Source: Glycomyces paridis (GTDB lineage: Bacteria > Actinomycetota > Actinomycetes > Mycobacteriales > Micromonosporaceae). Taken from it: a DNA stretch of 64,000 bases. The notes beneath the pieces were generated by a model. It ran no database searches and was not told the origin of the DNA. It worked only from the letters and a program-made list of their open reading frames with translations. The number at the start of each line of letters is the position of its first letter. Position 1 is the first letter of the stretch. Position numbers and translations under genes: made by a program. Shown here piece by piece: positions 7,421-16,253 of the stretch. The stretch spans positions 90,009 to 154,008 of the forward strand of contig NZ_STGX01000005.1 of assembly GCF_004912155.1 (NCBI RefSeq), written 5' to 3'.

Positions 7421-8452
7421 GTGACCGGACCCCGCCGCCGCGTGACGCAGCGCGACATCGCCCGCCTCTCCGGCGTCAGCCAGGCGACCGTCTCCCTGGT
7501 CCTCAACAACCGCCTCGACGCGGGCGTCAGGATCGCCCCCGAGACGCGCGACCGCGTCCTGGACGCGATCCGCGAGACCGGCTACGTCGCCGACCCCGTC
7601 GCCCGCAGACTCGCCGACAGGAACAACCGCATCATCGGCGTCTTCACGTACGAGCCGGTGTTCCCTTCGGGTGCAAGGGACTTCTTCCACCCGTTCCTCC
7701 TCGGCCTCGAAGAGCAGGCCGAACGGCTCGGCTGCGACCTCCTCCTGCTCACCAGCGCCCCCGTCGAAGGCGGCAGGCGCCGCATGTTCGCCGAGGGCAG
7801 CCGCATCCGCCTCGCCGACGGGTGCGTCCTCCTCGGACAGGAGGTCGACCGCGGCGACCTCGAACGCCTCGTCGGCGAAGGCATCCCGTTCGTCTCGGTC
7901 GGCCGGCGCGACGACGCGGGCGGGCCCGTGCCGTGCGTCGGCGCCGACTACCCCGCCGCCACGGCGGCGCTCGTCGCGCGGGCGGCCGAGTTGGGGCACC
8001 GGCGGATCGCGTACGTCGGCCGCGGCGAAGGGCCCGAATCCTACGCGGATCGCCTGCGCGGCTTCCGCGCCGCCGCGGCGAAGGCGGGCGTCGAGTACGG
8101 CCGCGTGCACGCCGCCGCGGCCGAACCGCTCGACGCGGCCGTCGCCGGGGGCGTGACCGCGCTGTTCCTCGAAGAGCCGGCCGACATCCCCGCCGTCACC
8201 GACTGGGCCGCCGCGCGCGGCCTCGGCGTCCCCGCCGACCTCTCCCTCGTCGCCCTCGGCGACCCGACCCGGCCGGTGTCGATCGACCTCGACGTCGCCG
8301 GCTTCACCATCCCCCGCCGCGAGATGGGCCGCCAGGCCCTCGACGTGTTCTTCGCGCTCATCGAGGGCGCCGAGACCGACGTGCAGCGGCTGCTCCCGTG
8401 CGAGCTGCACGACGGAGCGACCTTGGGCCCCACCGGAAGGAACCGATCTTGA
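7421..8452 (+). CDS. LacI-family transcriptional regulator
   Basis: This 343-residue regulator has an N-terminal LacI helix-turn-helix (TQRDIARLSGVSQATVSLVLNN), hinge region, and a periplasmic-binding-like effector domain (IIGVFTYEP, LGHRRIAYVGR, DLSLVALGDP). I chose the GTG at 7421 because GAGGAAGG precedes it by seven bases and the DNA-binding domain follows directly. Its gene leads a tight string (FAD enzyme, binding protein, two permeases), and palindromic sites lie upstream. It probably represses the cluster until a sugar or oligosaccharide ligand binds. The stop overlaps the next gene's TTG start. Confidence 0.93.
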   Translation: MTGPRRRVTQRDIARLSGVSQATVSLVLNNRLDAGVRIAPETRDRVLDAIRETGYVADPVARRLADRNNRIIGVFTYEPVFPSGARDFFHPFLLGLEEQAERLGCDLLLLTSAPVEGGRRRMFAEGSRIRLADGCVLLGQEVDRGDLERLVGEGIPFVSVGRRDDAGGPVPCVGADYPAATAALVARAAELGHRRIAYVGRGEGPESYADRLRGFRAAAAKAGVEYGRVHAAAAEPLDAAVAGGVTALFLEEPADIPAVTDWAAARGLGVPADLSLVALGDPTRPVSIDLDVAGFTIPRREMGRQALDVFFALIEGAETDVQRLLPCELHDGATLGPTGRNRS

Positions 8453-10056
8453 AGCAGGAACTGCGAACCGACATCCTCGTCGTGGGCGGCGGGCTCGGCG
8501 GCGTCGCCGCCGCGCTGGCGGCCCTGCGCGCCGGGCGGCGCGTCGTCCTCACCGAGGAGCACGACTGGATCGGCGGCCAGCTCACCAGCCAGGCCGTCCC
8601 GCCCGACGAGTCCTCGTGGGTGGAGCAGTTCGGCGTCACCGCCTCCTACCGGGAACTGCGCGAAGGGATCAGGGCGTACTACCGGCGCCACTACCCGCTC
8701 ACCGCCGCCGCCCGCGCCAGGCGCGACCTCAACCCCGGCGGCGGGCACGTCAGCCGCCTGTGCCACGAGCCGCGCGTGGCCGTCGCGGTCCTCGAAGCGA
8801 TGCTCGCGCCCCACATCGGCTCCGGGAACCTGCGGCTCCTCCAGCCGTACCGGCCGGTGGAGGCCGACGTGGACGGCGACCGGGTCCGGGCGGTGACCTT
8901 GGCGCACCGCGGGAGCGGGGACCGGATCACCGTCGAGGCGCCCTACGTGCTCGACGCGACCGAGACCGGGGAGCTGCTGCCGCTCACCGGGACCGAGTAC
9001 ACCACCGGCTTCGAGTCCGGCAGGGACACCGGCGAGCCGAGCGCGCCCGACGAGGCGCAGCCGGACAACGTGCAGGCCGTCTCGGTGTGCTTCGCGATCG
9101 ACCACGTCGACGGGGACCACACCATCGACAGGCCCGCCGACTACGACTTCTGGCGGGACTTCAGCACCGACTTCTGGGGCGGGAACCTGCTGGGCTTCCG
9201 GGCCCCGAACCCGCGCACGCTGGAGCCCGCCGAGCGGATGTTCGAGCCCAACCCCGAGGACGACCCGCTCGCCGTCGTCGGCGACCAGCGCCTCGGCGGC
9301 GGCGACATGAACCTGTGGACCTTCCGCCGCATCGCCGCCCGCCGCAACTTCACGCCGGGCGCGTACGCCAGCGACATCACCCTCGTCAACTGGCCGATGA
9401 TCGACTACTTCCTGGCGCCGGTCATCGACAACCCCGACGCCGCAGCGCATCTGGAGAAGGCGCGGGGACTCTCCCGCAGCGTCATGTACTGGCTCCAGAC
9501 CGAGGCGCCGCGCGCCGACGGCGGCACCGGCTGGCCGGGGCTCCGGCTGCGGGGGGACGTCACCGGATCGGCGGACGGCCTCGCCCAGGCGCCGTACCAC
9601 CGCGAGTCGCGGCGCATCAAGGCCGAGTACACGATCGTCGAGCAGGACCTCTCGGCGGCCGTGCGCGGCGACAAGGGCGCGGTGTCCTATCACGACAGCG
9701 TCGGGATCGGCATGTACCGCATCGACCTCCACCCCTCCACCGGCGGGGACAACTACATCGACGTCCCCTCCTGCCCCTTCGAGATCCCGCTCGGCGCGCT
9801 CCTGCCCGTCCGGGTCGACAACCTGCTGCCCGCCGGGAAGAACCTCGGCACCACGCACATCACCAACGGCTGCTACCGGCTCCACCCCGTCGAATGGAAC
9901 ATCGGCGAGGCCGCCGGGGCCCTCGCGGCCTTCAGCTTCGAGCGCGGCGAGCCGCCGCGCGCCGTCGGCGCCGACCCCGCGCTCCTCGCCGAGTTCCAGG
10001 ACCGGCTGGCCGCGCAGGGCGTCGAAATGCGCTGGCCAGACGTGACCTCTTACTGA
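8449..10056 (+). CDS. FAD-dependent oxidoreductase (FAD_oxidored family)
   Basis: The 535-residue flavoprotein begins with a dinucleotide-binding fold (ILVVGGGLGGVAAALAAL) and the GGQLTSQ motif of the pfam12831 group. The C-terminal FAD segment has NLLPAGKNLGTTHITNG and WNIGEAAGALA. The TTG at 8449 overlaps the lacI stop as TTGA and has GGAAGGA upstream. No transmembrane segment or signal peptide is seen, so it is probably cytoplasmic. Its reaction is unknown. Placement between regulator and sugar importer suggests it oxidises the imported sugar or a derived sugar acid or alcohol. Confidence 0.8.
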   Translation: MKQELRTDILVVGGGLGGVAAALAALRAGRRVVLTEEHDWIGGQLTSQAVPPDESSWVEQFGVTASYRELREGIRAYYRRHYPLTAAARARRDLNPGGGHVSRLCHEPRVAVAVLEAMLAPHIGSGNLRLLQPYRPVEADVDGDRVRAVTLAHRGSGDRITVEAPYVLDATETGELLPLTGTEYTTGFESGRDTGEPSAPDEAQPDNVQAVSVCFAIDHVDGDHTIDRPADYDFWRDFSTDFWGGNLLGFRAPNPRTLEPAERMFEPNPEDDPLAVVGDQRLGGGDMNLWTFRRIAARRNFTPGAYASDITLVNWPMIDYFLAPVIDNPDAAAHLEKARGLSRSVMYWLQTEAPRADGGTGWPGLRLRGDVTGSADGLAQAPYHRESRRIKAEYTIVEQDLSAAVRGDKGAVSYHDSVGIGMYRIDLHPSTGGDNYIDVPSCPFEIPLGALLPVRVDNLLPAGKNLGTTHITNGCYRLHPVEWNIGEAAGALAAFSFERGEPPRAVGADPALLAEFQDRLAAQGVEMRWPDVTSY

Positions 10057-10087
10057 CAATGCCGTCAACCGAAAGGACGAACCCCTT

Positions 10088-11356
10088 ATGAAGCACGCAC
10101 GGATACTGCTGGCCGCCGCGGCGGCCGCGCCCCTCGCGCTCGCCGCCTGCGGCGGCGGCGGGGACGAAGGGCCGGTGACGCTGCGCATGACCACGTGGTC
10201 GGCCAGCGAGGACCACCTCGCGATGCTGAACGAGATCGCGGACGCCTACCTCGCCGAGCATGACGAGGTCGAGGCGATCGAGTTCGACCCGCTCCCGTTC
10301 GAGGGCTACACGAGCACGCTCACCACCCAGATCGCCGGGGACAACGCGCCGGACCTGGCGTGGATCCTGGAGAGCGCCGCGCCCGACTTCGTCACCAGCG
10401 GCGCCCTCGTGCCGCTGGGCGAGACGCTCGCCGGGACCGAGGGCTACGAGTACGACGACCTCGTCCCGGCCGCCACCGAGCTGTGGCGCGAGGGCGACGA
10501 GCTGTACGCGTACCCGTTCTCGACCTCGCCGTTCGGGGTGTTCGTCAACGAGGACCTGCTCGCCGAGGCCGGGCAGCCGACCTCGGCCGAGCTCATCGCC
10601 TCCGGCGAGTGGACCTGGGAGCGCGTGGTCGAGGCGGGTGCCGCCGTGCACGCGGCCACGGGCACCGACGGCATGGTCATCCGCGACTTCGACTACTCCG
10701 GCTGGGACAACCTCTCCACGCTGTGGACCGGCTGGGGCGCGCAGGCCTGGAGCGAGGACGGGAAGGAGTGCGGCTTCGACGACACCGAGATGGCCGAGGC
10801 GCTCGCGTTCATGCACGACGCCGTGTTCGAGCAGGAGGCCATGCCCGGACCGGGCACCACCGCGGACTTCTTCGCGGGCGAGGCGGCCTTCACGGTCACG
10901 CAGATCTCCCGCGCCGGGCTCCTCGCCGAAGCGGACTTCGGGTGGGACCTCGTGCCGCTCCCGGCCGGTCCGGCGGGCGAGTACTCCGTGATCGGCCAGG
11001 CCGGGCTCGGCGTCCTCACCGTCGCCCCGCACCCCGTGGAGGCCGCGGACTTCCTGGCGTACATGACGAACCCGGAGAACTCCGCGAAGCTCGCCCAGTA
11101 CTTCCCGCCGCCGCGCGAGTCGCAGCTGACCGCCGAGGTGCTCGGCCAGGCCAACCCGCTCCTGACGCCCGAGCAGCTCCAGACCGTCGTCATCGACCGT
11201 ATCGACGCGGGCGTCGTCAAGCCCGGCCACACCGGCCAGGCCCAGCTCGACCAGGCCGTGCGCGCCGCGCTCGACCCGCTGTGGACCCCGGACGCCGACG
11301 TCGCGGGCGTCCTCGCCGACCTGTGCACCGCCGTCGACCCGCTGCTGGCGCAATGA
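10088..11356 (+). CDS. ABC sugar-binding lipoprotein (CUT1, family 1)
   Basis: This 422-residue protein starts with a lipoprotein signal whose lipobox is LAAC, followed by a glycine-rich linker. The rest is a type-1 extracellular solute-binding fold: TLRMTTWS, DLAWILES, YAYPFSTSPFGVFVNEDL and a C-terminal DFLAYMTNP region. It should sit on the outer face of the membrane and deliver a sugar or oligosaccharide to the two permeases that follow. The stop overlaps the first permease start as ATGA. The ligand cannot be read from sequence. Confidence 0.9.
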   Translation: MKHARILLAAAAAAPLALAACGGGGDEGPVTLRMTTWSASEDHLAMLNEIADAYLAEHDEVEAIEFDPLPFEGYTSTLTTQIAGDNAPDLAWILESAAPDFVTSGALVPLGETLAGTEGYEYDDLVPAATELWREGDELYAYPFSTSPFGVFVNEDLLAEAGQPTSAELIASGEWTWERVVEAGAAVHAATGTDGMVIRDFDYSGWDNLSTLWTGWGAQAWSEDGKECGFDDTEMAEALAFMHDAVFEQEAMPGPGTTADFFAGEAAFTVTQISRAGLLAEADFGWDLVPLPAGPAGEYSVIGQAGLGVLTVAPHPVEAADFLAYMTNPENSAKLAQYFPPPRESQLTAEVLGQANPLLTPEQLQTVVIDRIDAGVVKPGHTGQAQLDQAVRAALDPLWTPDADVAGVLADLCTAVDPLLAQ

Positions 11357-12294
11357 CGCAGGTGCGGAGCACCCCGCCCGGCCGGGAGCAGTCCCGGCCG
11401 GGCGGGCCCCGGTGGTGGACGGCGCGGCGCCGCGACCACCTCGCCGGGTTCCTGTTCGCGGCCCCGCAGCTGGCGGGCACGGCCCTGTTCGTGCTGCTGC
11501 CGCTGGGCCTGATGTTCTGGTACAGCCTCCACGACTGGAACGTCCTCGCCGGGGGCTTCACGTGGACCGGCGGCGAGAACTACGAGCGCCTCGCCCAGGA
11601 CCCGGCCCTGCCGGGGGTCCTGCGGGCGACCGCCGCGTTCTCGATCGGCCTCGTCGCGCTCAACCTGAGCCTCGCGCTCGTGCTCGCGATCCTGCTCGAC
11701 CAGAAGCTGCGCGGCACCGTCGTGTTCCGCACGATCTTCTTCTCCCCCGTCGCGGTCACCCTGGTGGCCTGGACGATCGTGTGGCGCTTCCTGCTCCAGG
11801 ACGACGGCGGCGTCAACGGCCTGCTCTCGGTCGTCGGCGCCGAGGGCCCCAACTGGCTGCGCGGCGAGGCCACCGCGATGGCGAGCGTGATCGTCGTCCA
11901 GGTGCTCAAGAACGTGGGGCTCAACATGGTCCTGTTCCTCGCCGCGCTCCAGGGCGTCCCGAGGGAGCTCTACGAGGCGTCCACCATCGACGGTGCGGGC
12001 GCGTGGACCCGGTTCCGGCGCATCACCATGCCGATGATCAGCCCCACGATCCTGTTGACCTCGATCATCACCGTGGTCGGCTCGCTCCAGGTCTTCGCCC
12101 AGATCGACGTCCTCACCAGCGGCGGCCCCGGCACCTCCACGACCGTGCTCGTCTACTACTTGTACCAGAACGCCTTCCAGTTCCACGACTTCGGCTACGG
12201 CGCGACCCTCTCGGTCCTGCTGTTCGCGATCGTCTTGGTGCTCACCGTGATCCAGTGGCAGATGCGCCGGAAGTGGGTCGTCCATGAAGACTGA
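11353..12294 (+). CDS. ABC sugar transporter permease 1 (MalF-type)
   Basis: This 313-residue membrane protein has six predicted helices. The conserved EAA loop (YEASTIDGAGAWTRFRRITMPMI) sits before the last helices, as in CUT1 permeases. The ATG at 11353 overlaps the binding-protein stop by four bases, and the 3' end overlaps the next permease by eleven, so all three are translated together. No ATPase gene follows. Such actinobacterial systems are usually energised by a shared MsiK-type ATPase encoded elsewhere (known of the family; inference here). Confidence 0.92.
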   Translation: MTQVRSTPPGREQSRPGGPRWWTARRRDHLAGFLFAAPQLAGTALFVLLPLGLMFWYSLHDWNVLAGGFTWTGGENYERLAQDPALPGVLRATAAFSIGLVALNLSLALVLAILLDQKLRGTVVFRTIFFSPVAVTLVAWTIVWRFLLQDDGGVNGLLSVVGAEGPNWLRGEATAMASVIVVQVLKNVGLNMVLFLAALQGVPRELYEASTIDGAGAWTRFRRITMPMISPTILLTSIITVVGSLQVFAQIDVLTSGGPGTSTTVLVYYLYQNAFQFHDFGYGATLSVLLFAIVLVLTVIQWQMRRKWVVHED

Positions 12295-13141
12295 ACGCCG
12301 CACCACCGCGCGCTCGCGCCGCGCCCGGCTCGCCCTCTACGGGCTGCTGTGCGTCCTGGCCGTCCCGTTCGTGTTCCCCACCTGGTGGATGGTCACGTCG
12401 AGCCTCAAGCCCGCCAACGAGATCTTCGCGTTCCCGCCCTCGATCCTGCCGTCCGACCCGTCCTTCGCCGCCTACGGCAGGGTCTTCGAGTTCGCGCCGT
12501 TCGCGGCCCAGTACCTCAACAGCATGTACATCGCCGCGGCAGTCACCGTAGGGACGCTCGCGGTCTCCTCGCTCGCCGGATACGCGTTCGCGCGCATCCG
12601 CTTCCCCGGGCACAACCTGCTGTTCCTGGTGGTCCTCGTGGGCCTGCTCATCCCGAGCGAGGTCACCATCGTGCCGCTGTTCCAGCTGTTCAACGGGCTC
12701 GGCCTGGTCGACACGCACTGGCCGCTGCTGCTGATCCCGGTCTTCGGCGCCCCCAGCGTCCTGTCGACGCTCATCATGCGGCAGTTCTTCATCGCGCTCC
12801 CCGCCGAGGTCGAGGAGGCCGGGCGCATGGACGGCCTCGGGCGCTTCGGCCTCTACTGGCGCATCGCCCTGCCGCTGTCGCGCCCGGCGCTCGGCGCGGT
12901 CGCGATCTTCTCGTTCCTCCACAGCTGGAACCTCTACCTGGAGCCCGTCGTGTTCCTCTCCACGCCGGAGAAGTTCACGATCCCCCAGGCCCTCACCCAG
13001 TTCACCGACGCCTACGGCGGACCGATGTGGGACGTCCAGCTCTCGGCCGCGACCCTCTCGGCGCTCCCGGTGCTCATCGTCTTCGTCATCGCCCAGCGAC
13101 AGTTCGTCGAAGGGCTCGCGCACACCGGCCTCAAAGGCTGA
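12284..13141 (+). CDS. ABC sugar transporter permease 2 (MalG-type)
   Basis: The 285-residue protein has six hydrophobic segments and the cytoplasmic EAA motif VEEAGRMDGLGRFGLYWRIA, typical of the second CUT1 permease. The N-terminus is short and basic. It is the last gene of the LacI-controlled string and is followed directly by a strong hairpin terminator whose left arm overlaps the stop codon. It should pair with the preceding permease to form the transmembrane channel for the sugar delivered by the binding lipoprotein. Confidence 0.92.
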   Translation: MKTERRTTARSRRARLALYGLLCVLAVPFVFPTWWMVTSSLKPANEIFAFPPSILPSDPSFAAYGRVFEFAPFAAQYLNSMYIAAAVTVGTLAVSSLAGYAFARIRFPGHNLLFLVVLVGLLIPSEVTIVPLFQLFNGLGLVDTHWPLLLIPVFGAPSVLSTLIMRQFFIALPAEVEEAGRMDGLGRFGLYWRIALPLSRPALGAVAIFSFLHSWNLYLEPVVFLSTPEKFTIPQALTQFTDAYGGPMWDVQLSAATLSALPVLIVFVIAQRQFVEGLAHTGLKG

Positions 13142-13173
13142 ACCGGTGCCCCGGCGTTGCCGGGGCACCGGTT
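13141..13173. terminator. Bidirectional intrinsic terminator
   Basis: Perfect 15-base arms (13141-13155 and 13159-13173) enclose a three-base loop. It lies right after the permease stop and faces the end of the small minus-strand gene at 13187, so it can serve both. There is no U-tract, which is usual in actinomycetes. Confidence 0.85.
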
Positions 13174-13186
13174 CGAGGCCGTTCGG

Positions 13187-13327
13187 TCAGGACGTGCGTT
13201 CGGTGGTGGTCTTCTCGGCGCCGGCGAACCCGGCGCGGATGCGGGCGGCGGCGAGCGCCAGGACGGCGGCGGTCAGGATGCGGCGGTGGTAGGGAGTGCG
13301 CACGGTGAGCGCGGTGCGATCGGACAT
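13187..13327 (-). CDS. Small hypothetical protein (46 aa)
   Basis: A 46-residue frame opens at an ATG (13327) preceded by GAGGG about ten bases upstream and ends at a TGA next to a shared terminator. It contains a basic N-terminus, a short Ala/Leu-rich segment (about residues 18-29, ILTAAVLALAAA) and a polar Thr-rich tail. It could be a small membrane-associated peptide. I do not recognise a family, and coding status is uncertain. The ~280 bases upstream, to the next gene at 13606, hold only a further 28-codon frame (about 13454-13540, minus) that I would not call. Confidence 0.4.
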   Translation of the reverse strand: MSDRTALTVRTPYHRRILTAAVLALAAARIRAGFAGAEKTTTERTS

Positions 13328-13605
13328 GATGGTGGGTTCCCTCGACGATGGCGCGCCCGGTGCCAACGCGGGCGCTGCGTGATCGGTGCGGGCACTGCGC
13401 GGCCCGTGGAGCGATGGGGAATCGGCCGGACGACGCGGTGGGGGCGCCTCCGGCTAGCGCATCAGTGGTCGACAGAGGGCGCTCGCGGCGCGCATCTGAT
13501 CGATCTCGCGCCGCCGGGTGAGTTTCGCGGCGGTTCGCATGGATTTGACCGTACCAGGACTCCCACCGCACCGGTAGGGTCTCCCGCATGGTGGGAAGTG
13601 AGGCG

Positions 13606-14289
13606 TCAGGAGGGGTCCAGCGGGGCCTTCTCGAACGCCGCGCAGTCGGGGTAGGAGACGACGCCGCGCGAGCGCAGGACCCTGAGAGTCTTGCGGCGCA
13701 CGGCGAGGAGCACGTCGAGTTCGTCGGGCGTGAGCGCCGCGAGGTCGACCGGCGGCGGCTTCGCGTCGGTGCGGAGCCGGACGTCGCCGACGATCGCGCC
13801 GAGCGCCGCGAGGAGCAGTACGAGGCACGGGGCGGCCAGGAGCCACGGCGGGCCCGCTTCGAGGTCGCGCGCGAGGACCGAGACGATCGACGCGGCGGCG
13901 CTGACGGCGATCATCACCGAGAGGCCGCACAGCGTCCGGTCCCACTGCCGGTACGGCGTCAGCAGCCACGGGACGAAGAACCCGGCGACGGCCGCGCAGC
14001 CGAGGCCCGAGCAGGCGAACACCAGAACCGGCAGGGCCTCGCCGTCGACGCCGGCGAGCGTGGCGATGCCCATGAGCACCGCCGCCATGAGGCCGATCAG
14101 GCTGAGTGCGAACACGGCCCCGGCGCAGGCCCGGCCCAGGGCCGAGCGCCGCGACCAGCGCTTCGCGAGCGCGAGTTCGATCGGGGCGTAGTCGAGGACG
14201 ACGCGGTCGAGCTCGCGAAGGTCGAAGCCGTCCCAACCGTAGCGGCCGGTGGCCCACTCCAGCGGCCGTTCCGCTGCGGCCTTGGGCAT
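13606..14289 (-). CDS. Hypothetical membrane protein, four helices
   Basis: This 227-residue protein has two pairs of hydrophobic helices (about residues 57-105 and 118-172). The N-terminus (RYGWDGFDLRELDRVVL) is soluble, and a C-terminal cytoplasmic tail contains DELDVLLAVRRKTLRVLRSRGVVSY. Its ATG overlaps the stop of the upstream membrane-protein gene as TGATG, so the two are co-translated. Layout and tail resemble that neighbour (which has RKRLLEILVHRGLVD), which suggests an ancient duplication and possibly a hetero-oligomer. I recognise no family. Confidence 0.65.
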   Translation of the reverse strand: MPKAAAERPLEWATGRYGWDGFDLRELDRVVLDYAPIELALAKRWSRRSALGRACAGAVFALSLIGLMAAVLMGIATLAGVDGEALPVLVFACSGLGCAAVAGFFVPWLLTPYRQWDRTLCGLSVMIAVSAAASIVSVLARDLEAGPPWLLAAPCLVLLLAALGAIVGDVRLRTDAKPPPVDLAALTPDELDVLLAVRRKTLRVLRSRGVVSYPDCAAFEKAPLDPS

Positions 14290-15128
14290 CAGGCGTTCCC
14301 CTTCCAGGCGTCCTCGGGGGTGAAGTCGCGCCATCCGACGTGGCGCATTTCGAGCACGCGGCGTCGCTCGCGTTCGTCGAGGCCGTCGAGTTCGGACCAG
14401 TATCCGAGGGGCATCTCGCCGACGCGGATGCGGTCGGCCTCGTCGAGGTCGACCAGGCCGCGGTGGACGAGGATCTCCAGCAGCCGCTTGCGCGCGCGCA
14501 GGGCCCGGGCGCGCTTGTCGCCGCGCGGTCCGCGCCGCGGCGGCTTCCGCTGCTTCGGGCGCCCTTCGGGTTTCGACGCGAGGGCGAGCACGAGCGACAC
14601 GAGGCCGAGCACGCCGGTCGCGGCCATGAGCACGACGAGCCAGGAGGACACCGTCGCGTGGGTGGCGAAGAGGACGGCGAACGCGGCGCCCGAACCGAGC
14701 ACGGCGCCGGCGTCGGAGGCCGCGAAGACGAGGCTGCGCCGCCGCGTCTGCCACCAGTACCCCAGCGAGGAGCACACGGCGACCACCGCGAGGAGGAACA
14801 GGAACGATGCAAGCGAGAGCCAGTTCTCAGCCGCGCCGGGCCGCGTGCCGACGGCGACCAGCGCGAACCCGACCAGGCCGGCCCCGAGCGCGGGCACCGC
14901 GATGATCGCGGTGCCGATCCAGCCGACGAGCCCGACGACGCGCACCACGGCCGAGCCCGGCAGCGGCGGGTACTCCCGTTCGAGCACGGCGGCCTCGGCC
15001 TCGCCCCACCGCAGCGGCTGCGCGAAGGCCGCCTGCCGCGCCCACACGTCGACCGACTGCCGCGCCCATTCGCGTTCGGCCTGATCGCCTTTTCGCGCCC
15101 AGTCCGCCAGCGCCTTCGGAGGTTCCAT
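14289..15128 (-). CDS. Hypothetical membrane protein, partner of the downstream gene
   Basis: The 279-residue protein starts at an ATG with a GGAGCAGGG site. It has a soluble N-terminus rich in Trp (WARKGDQAEREWARQSVDVW), four predicted helices (two pairs, about 65-115 and 125-180), a very basic stretch (KPPRRGPRGDKRARALRARKR) and a cytoplasmic tail GLVDLDEADRIRVGEMPLGYWSEL. The order of elements parallels the downstream protein with which it overlaps, though identity is low. Function is unknown. The tail may be a nucleic-acid or protein contact; that is a guess. Confidence 0.65.
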   Translation of the reverse strand: MEPPKALADWARKGDQAEREWARQSVDVWARQAAFAQPLRWGEAEAAVLEREYPPLPGSAVVRVVGLVGWIGTAIIAVPALGAGLVGFALVAVGTRPGAAENWLSLASFLFLLAVVAVCSSLGYWWQTRRRSLVFAASDAGAVLGSGAAFAVLFATHATVSSWLVVLMAATGVLGLVSLVLALASKPEGRPKQRKPPRRGPRGDKRARALRARKRLLEILVHRGLVDLDEADRIRVGEMPLGYWSELDGLDERERRRVLEMRHVGWRDFTPEDAWKGNA

Positions 15129-15300
15129 CCCTGCTCCTGTCCGGGTGCCCTTCGACGTCACCGCCCGGGAGTCTAGGCAGTGCCTGCAAACGGCCCACGT
15201 GCGCCCGTGGCGCCGAACGGGGCCGCTCCGGAGCGGTGTCATCGCGCCGGGAACGGGTACCCGGTGGCGAACGGGCCGCAGCGTTGGAGGGGAGCGCGCC

Positions 15301-15825
15301 ATGAACTCGCGATCGATGTCCACCACGGGCCGCCACTGGTGGGCGGCCGAGCGGCGGCGCACCACGGCCGTCCAGCAGGGCTTGGACGCGGTGTCCTGGG
15401 TGTTCCTGGTGATGGGCGTGGCGGGGTTCATCCCCGCGTTCACGACCGGGTTCTCCGGGATGGCCTTCGCCGGGTCCTCGCGGGCCGAGCTGTTCGGGGT
15501 CTTCGCGATCTCGGTGCTCGTGAACCTGGTGTACCTGGCGCTCGGTGTCGTCGGCTTCATCATGTCGTGGGGCGCGCGGTACGCCCGGCGCTTCCTCGTC
15601 TTCGGCGGCGTCGGACTCGCGGTCCTGGGGCTGTACGGGTTCGTGGCCGCGACGGCGGCCTCCGGGGGCTTCCTGCCTTCGAACGTCGCCTCCGCGCTGC
15701 TGCAACTGGGCCTGGGCGTCCTCATGGTCGTCTTCGGCCTGGTCCTGCACCGCCGCCTGCCGCGCGTGAGCGAGGCTCGCGGCGAGGGCGACTTCGGCGA
15801 GACGAACCGGGGCGCCGCCCGTTGA
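15301..15825 (+). CDS. DUF4383-type membrane protein
   Basis: This 174-residue protein has four predicted transmembrane helices (about 31-52, 67-90, 97-119 and 130-148). Its pattern (VNLVYLALGVVGFIMSW, then RRFLVFGGVGLAVLGLYGF) fits the small actinobacterial DUF4383 membrane family, whose role is unknown. The N-terminus is cytoplasmic and basic. A GGAGGGGAG site precedes the ATG at 15301. It is divergent from the membrane-protein pair and followed 61 bases later by the small Rho-N-type protein gene on the same strand. Confidence 0.7.
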   Translation: MNSRSMSTTGRHWWAAERRRTTAVQQGLDAVSWVFLVMGVAGFIPAFTTGFSGMAFAGSSRAELFGVFAISVLVNLVYLALGVVGFIMSWGARYARRFLVFGGVGLAVLGLYGFVAATAASGGFLPSNVASALLQLGLGVLMVVFGLVLHRRLPRVSEARGEGDFGETNRGAAR

Positions 15826-15886
15826 CCGCGTTTTCGGCGCCCGCCGGGGGTTCGTGCGGGCGCGGATGTTCTGGAGGTGAGAGACC

Positions 15887-16216
15887 ATGCCGCAGCGGCA
15901 GTGGACCGACAAGGAAGAGCGCAGGTACCGCCACATTCGCGACAGCGTCGAGGAGCGGGGCGAGGACGAGGACACCGCCGAGGAGATCGCCGCGCGCACG
16001 GTGAACAAGCAGCGGGCGCGTGAGGGCAAGACGAAGACGGCGAGTCGCACTTCGGTCGAGGACATGTCCTCGTCCAAGCGGGGCGGGCAGCGTTCGCATT
16101 CGGGGCCCAAGGGTCGCACCAGGGATCAGCTGTACGAGGAGGCGCGGCGCAAGAACGTCAAGGGGCGCTCGAAGATGAACAAGGCGCAGCTGCGCCGGGC
16201 GGTGGATCGCGATTGA
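15887..16216 (+). CDS. Small basic protein with Rho-N-type C-terminal motif
   Basis: The 109-residue, highly charged protein has an N-terminal segment found in small actinobacterial 'plasmid stabilization' or ChaB-like proteins (RRYRHIRDSVEERGEDEDTAEEIAARTVNKQR). It ends with a Rho-termination-factor N-like motif (TRDQLYEEARRKNVKGRSKM), a SAP-like helix pair that binds nucleic acid in other proteins. It has no membrane segment. GGAGG lies nine bases before the ATG. A nucleoid or stress-related role is plausible but unproven. A strong bidirectional terminator follows. Confidence 0.75.
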   Translation: MPQRQWTDKEERRYRHIRDSVEERGEDEDTAEEIAARTVNKQRAREGKTKTASRTSVEDMSSSKRGGQRSHSGPKGRTRDQLYEEARRKNVKGRSKMNKAQLRRAVDRD

Positions 16217-16218
16217 CG

Positions 16219-16252
16219 CGTGAAGGCCCCCGCCTGGGCGGGGGCCTTCACG
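16219..16252. terminator. Bidirectional intrinsic terminator
   Basis: Perfect 15-base arms (16219-16233 and 16238-16252) and a four-base loop sit between two convergent genes, whose stops lie at 16216 and 16254. It should end transcription in both directions. Confidence 0.88.
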
Positions 16253-16253
16253 T

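Noticed and set aside
13131-13589. A 152-codon minus-strand frame spanning the terminator
   Set aside because: It runs through the hairpin, has no ribosome-binding site and an Arg-rich random-looking translation; the 46-codon frame inside the region is more credible.
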